Of a stretch of DNA of 64,000 nt, positions 56,032 through 64,000 are shown piece after piece. Positions within the stretch are counted from its first letter, which is position 1. Each line of letters starts with the position of its first letter. Source of the stretch: Byssothecium circinans (Eukaryota > Ascomycota > Dothideomycetes > Pleosporales > Massarinaceae); contig ML976990.1 of NCBI GenBank assembly GCA_010015675.1, forward strand, positions 331,327 to 395,326. Direction: 5' to 3'. The notes under the pieces were generated by a model, which saw nothing but the letters and a program-made list of their open reading frames with translations, did no database searches and was not told the origin of the DNA. The position numbers and the translations under genes are program-made.

Positions 56032-58280
56032 GGCTGACCAAGTCGGAGTCGCTGTATTTACGGCTCTAGCATCTACAGGGTCCGTCCGGGATATCGAGGT
56101 GGGCAAGGTTCAAGCGCTGTGGTAGCACGCGGTACTGGAAACTTGGAGGGCCCGTCAGAGACTGGCGGCGGGCGTGTTTCGAAAGAGCGTGGATGGTGGG
56201 AATGGCGTCACTGGTGGTGGGTGTAGCTGCAGCAGTAGCAAAACACGACGGAATGAATGAATAGGCAGCGGAAACAGAGCCGAGAGATAGAAATGAGCGA
56301 CTCGCAAACAGATCACGCAAGGCCGAAACGAAGGAGGGGACACCTGGGAGGTGGACACAAAGACTCGAGCATAAAGCGTAAAGGGGAGCTTCTTTCGCTA
56401 TCACGACGAAGGGGTCCATGCTGCTTGGCGTTAATCCGCCGGCAATGACGGGCCACTCACTGCCCACAGCACCAATAGCAATAGCACCCATTGCGCATCG
56501 AGCGCCTCTCTGCATCGTGCCTGCACTGTTCCTATGCAAGGCTGCCATCAGACTCCGACAGCCACCGCTTGATAAAAATTGCGCGCTGTTGACGTCGCCG
56601 GCACTGCACGAGGTGATGCCCGGCGCGCCGCAAACCAGCAACGCAGTAGACACGCCGCGCCCACGCGACTTCCACACGCCAGCTCCTGTTCATGCATACG
56701 GCGAGTCCAACGGCTGCCAATGATGGGCCTGAGTATGGCGGCCATGCGAGCCTCCGAAACGGTCAAGCCAGGTCGAGACAAGCGCCAGACCCACCGTCTC
56801 CGCAGAAACTCGTCGACCTCGCGACGCGTGCATCTTCGATGCTAAATGACTGGGTGGTGGTTGAGAGTCAACGCACCTTTACGTAGCTCACTTACCGGTA
56901 GACTCACAGAATCGACTATTTTGCATTCCCTCAGATGCTCCTGTGCAATAATCACACAGAGCCGGCAATCCCAACCCCCAACACAAAAGAACGCGTCGGA
57001 TGAGATGGAATAGAACCTATGGAAGGAGGTAATCTGGGCGTAGGTCAGATAGACAGTCCATCCCGATACCAAGAGAAAAAGAGCACCCGCACCTTGCACA
57101 TTATCATTGATTCACATCACCAAACCACTATCTATCACAATTGCTTTTCCATAACATTCAAACCTCCTGTAATAATGCATGCCATATTAATACAAGGGAA
57201 AACATAATTCCCCCCTCCACGAATAACCCATAGCGAACACCAGTTCCCTAAGCGCAAACTACCGTGCAGATAGCCCGTCCGGCCATCATGACACTGCAGC
57301 ATGTCAAGTTCCGTCTGACATCAGGCCGCGGTCCAGTAACAGTAGTTGTGCTGACTACCATACCACACCTAACTTACACCGGACTTTCCCCTCCGTCCAA
57401 CCAACCAACCAAACACGTTGGCACAACCATCCACCCAACAACGGACTTTTTCCTTTCCCACCATGCCAACACGCCTTGTGAAACGCTCTAGCAGAAGAAC
57501 TAAAAAAACAAAAGGGTAAATAAAGAGCGTAGCGGCACTGTCTCGGGATTCGGTGAACGTTCTTTTTCGCAATTCCATTACACAACCATCTACGCCGAGG
57601 CAAAGCGCTGCTTGTCCTTTCCTTTGCGATTGGTCTGAAAGATGGGCGTAGGGAAAAAGCAGACAGCACGAGGAACAGGAAATAGCAGTCAAGTTATTGA
57701 AGGTTATACCAGTGTTATTGCAAAAGCGCCCCCTACCACCCACCACCCATGCCACCAAAAAAAAAAAAACCGAGCGCGCAGTCCATAACCCACCTCTCCC
57801 CTCTTCCCGCGTCTCTCCACTCCCTCCTTCCCCCATCGATCCAACCAAACCCTCCAGCTCGCCGCAAACGCAGCAGTCTCAACCACAGCTCCCCATCCAT
57901 CGGCCAACTCAAACCCAAAAGGGCAAGTCAAAGCCTCAAGACGTTCCAGAAGCCGCAGGAACCCGCATAGTCCACAAAAAGCAAGAGACACCAGCTAGAT
58001 ACGAACAGAGCGAAGAAGTAAGGTAGAAAAGAGGTAAGAGAAGGAAGTGCATCAGGACCACAAACTGGCCATAGAAAAGGGTGGATGGAGAAAAAGGGAA
58101 AAGAACGCCTGTCAAAGACCGCTCATGCCCAATGCAGGTAAGGAAAAAAACCCGTAAAAATGCTCAAGGCCATCAATACAAAAGGCCATGACCGACCCGA
58201 CCCAGAACCGCCTTGAGAATTCAAAACACCGTCAATGAATGCGCAATCTCGGTTTTCTTCAAACCACTCCACCGTGACGT
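56032..58280. other. Intergenic, 2.2 kb
   Basis: Rab GAP promoter and 3' flank of the spindle pole gene. A 203-codon minus frame at 56066-56677 is open but Ala/Ser/Cys-rich and resembles nothing. An A-run at 57758-57769 and CCA/CCT-rich stretches lie at 57400-57900. No supported gene. Confidence 0.5.
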
Positions 58281-61200
58281 CTAGTAAACACCAACCCTCG
58301 AGTCGCCCGTGAAATCCCTCTCCTCAGTATCTTCACATCCCTCCCAGGGTAGCTCCTCCTCCAAATCGTGGTAGCTCTGAATCGTCACCTTCTTAGCCTT
58401 CTTCTTCTCCGTCTCGTTGCCTTCGGCTTCAGCTTCAGCTTCATTGAGCACACGCTCCGTGATGTCCTCGACAAACTGCTCGGTGATTTCCTCCTTTGCT
58501 TGGCCCTCGAGCGCATCATATAAGTTGTAGATCTGGTCGTCCTTTACCTTAATCTTGGCGAGGAGATCGCCGATGTTCTCCTCATAGCTGAGACGCTGCT
58601 TGCGGCCTAGGCTAGGGTCGTGGCCTTCGAGCAAAGCCCGTGCGACGGCGAGTTCCATGTGTAAATGGGCACGTTCGTCGTACAAGCCTTTGATAACAAA
58701 AGCAAGAGCATCCCTAGGCGATTGGGTGGGTCGGAGCGTGGCATCGACGTCGTCAGGCATACGTGAGGAAACAGGCACAAGCTTCGGAATACGCAGAGAC
58801 TCGTCTGTGGCGTTGGGACGGCAAACAGTGCAGTTGTCATTATCGTGCGTCTTTGATTTGATGTTCTGAGCCAAGTTGAATTTCGCGGTCGCCTGTTTGC
58901 GTGACTCAATCTTCAGATCAGGGACAATGAATGCAGATGTCATCTCGGTGGGAGCGCTGCGACGACGACGGCTTGTGTTGCTGATCATCGACGCATCGGC
59001 GGTGGGGTCGGCATTCTCACCCTCAGGATTGGACATATTGCCGGTGAAGTCCTCTTCGAACTGGGTAAAGTTTGTTTTGGTAGAGGTCATATCCTTCATG
59101 GAAGACTTCCGCGGCAAGGAAGATTGGCGAGCGCTCTTCGCAGAAGCGGCGGAACGGACAGTATCCTCTTGGGCCCATCGTCCAGTTCGAGTAGTGTCCT
59201 CGCGAGCCTGACGGTTCGATCGGACAGTGTCGTCGCGGACCTGTCGCTCAGATCGCATGGTATCCTCGCGCATAATTTGTTCAAGAGGAACAGATGTGGC
59301 ACGACTACGAAGACGAAGTCGCTCCTCCTCCAACTGGCGGCGGAGCTGAGCAATAAGGGCGGGATCGATCTCGCTCAGCTGGGTAAGGTCTAGATCCGGA
59401 GGCGATTGGATGACGCTCGTGGCGGTGTGCTTTCCAGAAGCAGCACCACTCATGAGATACTGCGAGTGGGAGGTACGCGGCGCAAGAGAGATGTCGGTCG
59501 TAGACTCGGCTTCGCTTTCTACACCAGCGTTCTTGTTTTGGGGAACCGGCGAAGACACGCTGCGGCCAATATTGGTCGGCATGGGAGTACGCGAAGTCCT
59601 AGATATCTTGATATAAGGCTTCTTCGGGCTTTGTTCAATGCGACTCTCCTGAAAGGAGGCATTGGCTCTGCTGATGCGTGACTCCTCTTGGACGCGGTTT
59701 CGAAGACGGGCTAGGGTATCCTCCTCACGTCGTTGGCTAGGCCTACGCTGAATAGGCTCTACCAGTGCCGAAACATTGGTCTGCTGATTCTTTGCCTCCC
59801 GGATGTTCAAGAGCTCGCGTGTCATGCCCGACACTTCTCTACTTTGGGATACCTGGCGCTTCATTGCCTTCTCTTTTTGCGACCATCGCTGCTGATCCTT
59901 CTCATGCTGGGCAGTCAACTCGGCGAGCTCCTGTCGAAGCTGCTCGTTGTCGTATCGCATAGCATCGTTGGTGTGCTCCTGAGTCACGTCCTGAAAGTGC
60001 CGGATAGTCTCATCGCGTCTCTCAACTTTAGCCTTCAATGCTGCCTCACTATTTGACCAGTGGTGTCGGTCATCCTCGCGCTTGGCTTTGAGATTCTCCA
60101 GCTGAGTCTTCAAAGACTCATGATCAGCTTTAAGCCTCGCATACTCAGCTTGCTCCCGTCGTGCCTTTCGGAGTTCAACGTCGTTACGAGCGAGCTGTTG
60201 GGTATGTTCGTCATGGTCGGCGCGAACCCGAGCCAATTCAGCTTGGAGTTTCAAGTTTTGCCGCTGTGTAGCATTGTCCGTCTGGTCAATCTGGCGACGA
60301 AGCTGATCGTGCTGAGAACGGATTCGGGTCAACTCGGCCTGGAGCGACGCATTCTCTTGCTGCGTTGCGTTTTCAGTTTTGTCAACCTGCCGACGAAGCT
60401 GAACAGTCTCCTCGCGATGCTGAGCCTCCTCTTGCTCCAACTGATCCCGGAGCGCCTCGTTTTCCGCACGAAGAGAGTCTACTTCTTGACGAAGTGCATC
60501 ATTCTCAGAGCGCAAAGCGTGCTTTTCGGCTTTCAGCTCCTCGCACGTTTGGAAAGCAACGCCAAGCTGGCTGGCCATGTTATCACGTTCGCTACTGAGG
60601 CGCTTCTTTTCAATTTCGACAACGGCAATCTTGCGTTCGGTGCGATCGAGCTTCGTGCGGAGAGTTTGGACCGTAGCATCGAGGCCTGATGTGTGTTAGC
60701 ATTGGATATCCACTAAAAGGATTACAGTACTTACGCGTCTTCTCGACCTTCCAGGAGCTCTTACCAGAGCCTTCGCCATCAGTAGAGCCCAGCCCACTAT
60801 CACTACGTCTAAGCCTCTCCTGCGCCTGGGTTGTGGCCCTCAATTCGATCAGCTCCAACTCTTGCTCCTCAATCTTCTTCTCCGCTTTAGCACGCTCACG
60901 CTCCATTTCCGCGACCTTGTCCTGTAGCAATTGAAGCCCCGCAAATATGACTTTCTCTTCCTGGGCAATCGGAACGCTATCGACTTTGGTGAAGTTGGTC
61001 GGGCGACCGTTGCCATTGTTAGCGCCACTGAATCGGGACCGCGAAGTTGCGTTCTTAGAGAACACTGGAGTGCCATCCTCGAAGACACCAGACACAAGTT
61101 CGGTGAGGTTCGGGAGATCAGGGAGGACGAAGGACTGTGCAGTCGGATTTTGGGTGGCGGTGGCCGGCCGTGATCGCGATGTTGTGAGCATGCGTGGGGA

Positions 61201-62001
61201 AGCCTCAGCAACACCATCCATTTGGAGTGAAGTGTGTCGCTTGGGGTTGCCCCAACGCGCGCTTTTGGAGCTGGTGTACGTGACCGACGGCGGACGCTCG
61301 TCGAACATTGACGACTCCTCCGCTGACACCTTTGCATGGACCTGTGCGAGCGAAGTGCGCCTACGCTCTTGACCAGCCGTTGCTGGAGAATTGCGCGAGT
61401 TAGTCGGGCGCGGGGACACGTTTGTTTCCATGTCGTTCCGTGAAGCGCGTCGGATCTGTGCATCGCGCCTCAAGCTTCCTGTCTCGGCACCCAAAGACTT
61501 GCGCGAGCGGCCGGTTGGCGGCGTCATGTCGTAGAGGCTGTCGAAGCCGCGGTTGCTCATCTTGGCGGGCGTGCTGCGGTTGCTGCGAGGCAGTCCACGC
61601 GCCTGCTCTATCGAAATGTCCTCCTCGTCGGAAACGCTTTGACCGTCAAAGTCGCCAAACTCCTTGTTTACCATCGAGGTATTTGGGTTGGGTGGCTCCG
61701 AGCGCATTGGTTGCCAGCTCCCCTGCTTCTTTGCAGTCGAGCGAATGCGCGGGAATTGGGGAAATTGTGGTAGCGTGTTTGTGTCTTCGGCGAAGTTGTG
61801 TTGTGTTGAATGCAGGATCTCGTCGTTGTTGTTCCAGTCTGCTGAGCTGGGGTTGCTAAAGCCCGAGCGCTGCGTGGGATTCGAGTCGGTGGGTGCGGGT
61901 AGAACCGGTGAGATTGACCGCGCGCTGTGCTCATACATGCTGTTTGACAGCTCCCGCAGAGCCCGCGCCTTCCCTTCGCTGTGCGGCGGAGAGGACTGCA
62001 T
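58281..62001 (-). CDS. Spindle pole body coiled-coil protein (Cep57/Ppc89/SnaD-like)
   Basis: Two exons on minus, 60735-62001 and 58281-60685, joined as VEKTR|LDATVQTLRTKLDR; 1223 residues. The first 300 residues are disordered, Ser/Pro/Arg-rich. A continuous coiled coil then runs over about 350 residues (KVAEMERERAKAEKKIEEQE, then repeated QLRRQ[IV]DQTDNATQ units). After a Ser/Arg-rich linker with RQ[VA]R[ED]DT[VM]R repeats comes a conserved C-terminal block, NDNCTVCRPN then QSPRDALAFVIKGLYDERAH and HMELAVARALLEGHDPS, which resembles the Cep57 microtubule-binding domain. This architecture matches the fungal 'spindle pole body formation-associated protein' set (Aspergillus SnaD, fission yeast Ppc89). 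The name is from pattern; the coiled coil itself is certain. Confidence 0.75.
59150..59290 (-). repeat. Short coding repeat RQ[VA]R[ED]DT-R
   Basis: Tandem codons for REDTMRSERQVRDDTVRSNR-like units of about 13 residues, four or five copies, in the linker of the spindle pole protein. On the plus strand the phrase GACAGTGTC or close variants recur every 39 or so bases. Confidence 0.65.
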
Positions 62002-62370
62002 TGTGTGCAAGAGAGGCTGTAAACAGCCAGGTGCGCGCGTCGCGTCTTAAATTCGATCTTAGGGAATATGAAAGAGATGCTTCGTAAGTATAGGGGAAGC
62101 AACAAGATGTCGTCCAAAAGGCTATTCAAGCCAGGGTCAATTGGGAGACTGGTGCACGCCGTGGAAAGTGCAATGTGGGTTGAAGATGACGGACGTGAGC
62201 TGGCGGGAAAGAATAACATCGGAGGTAAACAGACCATTCTACCGACGCTAACCTCCCATGCTCCTGGCCAATCAAAAACTCGTTTCACAAATCCACTCCA
62301 CATGGCACATGCATCTGATATCCTCTCAGCCACTCATTCAATACTATGCTAAGTGGTATTCTGCAGCCTG
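62002..62370. other. Promoter of the spindle pole gene, 3' flank of the kinase
   Basis: 369 bp, no other feature seen. Confidence 0.5.
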
Positions 62371-64000
62371 TTACTCCCTCTCCCAAGACACCCGCCGCAA
62401 GCACAGCCGGTCCCATCGAACCAAGAAACCCACGACCAGTACATGACATACCAGCAGCACCAAGCTACCACCTAAGCCACCTAGATATCTTCCGCGGACA
62501 CCTCCAAGCGTAAATCCTAACCCCATACCCAAAAGATCAAGAGAAGCAAAACACAGCAACGGATACGCAACCCATGGATCCGCCGCGAAAGGCTGACAAG
62601 GGGCCAGCAACGAAAACGCCTTTGCAATGAAAATGGTTATTTTCGCCAGGTCAATAAACGCCGGGTTATGCAAAACTTCTAGAAAGCTCATAAGAGCTGA
62701 TTGTGTCGGCGCTGGAGGTAGCATGAGACGCGGCGAACGCTGAGGAGAAGGTTGGCGATGCACTTGCTGGGGTGGCGGCAGCTCCACTTTCCGAGGATGT
62801 AGGATCACAGAGCCTCCAGGTGACGACCCTCTGTTCGCTGATTGATCCGGAGGTGGGCTGGGTGAAGAGTGATTGTTGAGAGATGTGGAAGCACTCAGTT
62901 TGGAGCGACCGGGACGTGTGTAGTGGATTGAGTTTCTGTGACGTGCTGAGGCTTGAGCTGGACTGGGCGACTCAACTCTAGATATTCTGGGCCCCATATC
63001 GTCTAGACTAGAGGGACCATCGAAGCCGCTGAACTCGTCCAGTACCGACGGTGACTTCAAAGCTGTCATGATCTCTTCTGTGGTAGGTCGGTCCGCCGGG
63101 TTCAACGCCAGCAGATGCTTCAGTGATCCGTAAAGCTTTTCAGGGAGGTCTGACCGCACTCGGCGTTCATGATCAAAACCAGCCCAGGACGATATCTCAG
63201 CTCGGAGCTTATCCACATCTTCGTTGTCCTCGTCAATGCCATCCGCCTCTCGGTATGGTAGCCGTCCAAAACACATGAAGTAGACGATCAAGCCGAGCGA
63301 AAAGATGTCCGATTTTGTCGTAAAGTTGCCCAAGGGTCCATTTGGTGCAACATGTTTCAGCACCTCGGGCGCACAGTACGAGATTGTGCCGGTGGCCCCA
63401 GTACTCTTCCTTGCCACGTTCGCAGCTTGCACTTCGCCAAAGTCGCTGACCAACACCCTGACCTTCCGTCCCGTGTTGTGCAGCAAGCAGTTGCTCGGCT
63501 TAAGGTCTCGATGTATGTATCCATTGGCGTGTAGATGATTGAGTCCGGAGGTGATATCCTTGAAGAACGATATAATCTCCTCGAAATGCATCCTCTTCTG
63601 CCCTCTCAGATCCTGTGGGTCTTCCATTTGTCCTTTTGATCGTCTCCTCAGCCTTTCCTTCATCTGTTCCGTTGTCATCGTCTTCTTTGAGTCACCCAAG
63701 ACATAGCTCTGCAGGTCGCCGCTATTACAGTACTGCTGCATGATGAAGGCGCAAGGTACACTAGGTCCAAAGGTCGAAATCTGGTAGTCCTCGAGCCAGA
63801 CATGGCGATACGAGACGAGGTTCTGATGCGACAGATTCTGCAGCAATTGCACCTCGATGAGGACCTTCTCAAGCCATTCGTGATCGTCGCCCACGGGTAC
63901 CCGCTTGCAAGCGAACAGACCCAGATTCACGCCATCGAGAACGTGTCGCACTAGTAACACCACACCCTTTCCTCCTCTCCCAAGCTCCTGCTCCTCCACA
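62371..64000 (-). CDS. IKS1: Ser/Thr protein kinase, Iks1 type, 5' end outside the window
   Basis: Partial: the frame runs off the right edge at the Gly-rich loop (ELGRGGKGVVLLVRHV), so the true N-terminus is missing. Kinase motifs: VAIK-equivalent LFACKRVPVG, a long insert between lobes (KKTMTTEQMKERLRRRSKGQ), catalytic loop YIHRDLKPSNCLL, DFGEVQ, activation and APE segment TGTISYCAPEVLKH, and DIFSLGLIVYFMCFGRLPY. After a Pro/Ser-rich linker come hydrophobic stretches (IDLAKITIFIAKAFSLL, YPLLCFASLDLLGMGLGFTL, LGGSLVLLVCHVLVVGFLV), likely membrane helices, ending RVSWERE. Catalytic Lys, HRD and DFG are intact, so the kinase should be active. The C-terminal membrane helices fit Iks1-type kinases. 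Confidence 0.88.
   Translation of the reverse strand, partial: VEEQELGRGGKGVVLLVRHVLDGVNLGLFACKRVPVGDDHEWLEKVLIEVQLLQNLSHQNLVSYRHVWLEDYQISTFGPSVPCAFIMQQYCNSGDLQSYVLGDSKKTMTTEQMKERLRRRSKGQMEDPQDLRGQKRMHFEEIISFFKDITSGLNHLHANGYIHRDLKPSNCLLHNTGRKVRVLVSDFGEVQAANVARKSTGATGTISYCAPEVLKHVAPNGPLGNFTTKSDIFSLGLIVYFMCFGRLPYREADGIDEDNEDVDKLRAEISSWAGFDHERRVRSDLPEKLYGSLKHLLALNPADRPTTEEIMTALKSPSVLDEFSGFDGPSSLDDMGPRISRVESPSPAQASARHRNSIHYTRPGRSKLSASTSLNNHSSPSPPPDQSANRGSSPGGSVILHPRKVELPPPQQVHRQPSPQRSPRLMLPPAPTQSALMSFLEVLHNPAFIDLAKITIFIAKAFSLLAPCQPFAADPWVAYPLLCFASLDLLGMGLGFTLGGVRGRYLGGLGGSLVLLVCHVLVVGFLVRWDRLCLRRVSWERE

Noticed and set aside
56066..56677. 203-codon minus-strand frame upstream of the Rab GAP
   Set aside because: Low-complexity Ala/Ser/Cys composition, no recognisable motif, and it overlaps the expected promoter/5' UTR of the GAP gene.
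1..64000. CRISPR arrays, rRNA genes, bacterial-type operons or riboswitches
   Set aside because: None seen; gene structure is eukaryotic throughout.

Overview
The window is nuclear DNA of a filamentous ascomycete. Protein-level resemblances (MSS116, RAD6 without an acidic tail, conventional kinesin, a spindle-pole coiled-coil protein, Zn2Cys6 regulator, DHA1-type MFS carrier) and many 45-70 nt GT-AG introns with CTGAC or CTAAC branch sites suggest a Pezizomycotina species, probably Dothideomycetes/Pleosporales; the order is an inference. Genes are monocistronic and lie on both strands. I placed exon borders by reading splice signals against family conservation, so most models are spliced models with listed exons.

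Layout. 1-46: the first codons of a pogo/Fot-type transposase run off the left edge. 0.2-2.7 kb: glutamine-dependent NAD synthetase (QNS1). 3.6-7.4 kb: ribosomal protein L7 and the tRNA m5C methyltransferase NCL1, divergent. 8.4-15.7 kb (minus): kinesin-1 heavy chain with two tiny 5' exons, the ubiquitin-conjugating enzyme RAD6, and a choline-sulfatase-like enzyme. 15.7-20.0 kb: a 4.3 kb stretch with no gene I can support. 20.0-23.7 kb (minus): mitochondrial DEAD-box helicase MSS116 and an unrecognised fungal protein. 24.4-28.9 kb: a CHAT (caspase-like) protease gene and, divergent from it across a 0.9 kb spacer, a gene whose product resembles gasdermin pore-forming proteins. Paired gasdermin-like and protease genes are known regulated cell-death modules in fungi, so this is the most interesting locus. 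29.9-31.6 kb: a Zn2Cys6 regulator with an apparent frameshift. 32.5-37.6 kb: a huge Ser/Thr-rich membrane mucin with a 54-bp minisatellite. 38.4-41.8 kb: a short-chain dehydrogenase and the mitochondrial Obg GTPase MTG2.

41.8-47.9 kb is gene-poor. It holds a small methyltransferase and two decayed genes whose stop codons look like C-to-T damage. 48.0-51.0 kb: an unrecognised 288-residue protein and an MFS transporter. 52.8-64.0 kb (minus): a Gyp5-like Rab GAP, a Cep57/Ppc89-like spindle pole body protein, and an IKS1-type kinase cut by the right edge.

Most of the window is housekeeping. The accessory signal is concentrated in the CHAT/gasdermin-like pair, the repeat-bearing mucin, the decayed genes around 43.7-46.8 kb, a 35-bp inverted repeat at 24.3 kb, and the transposase edge.
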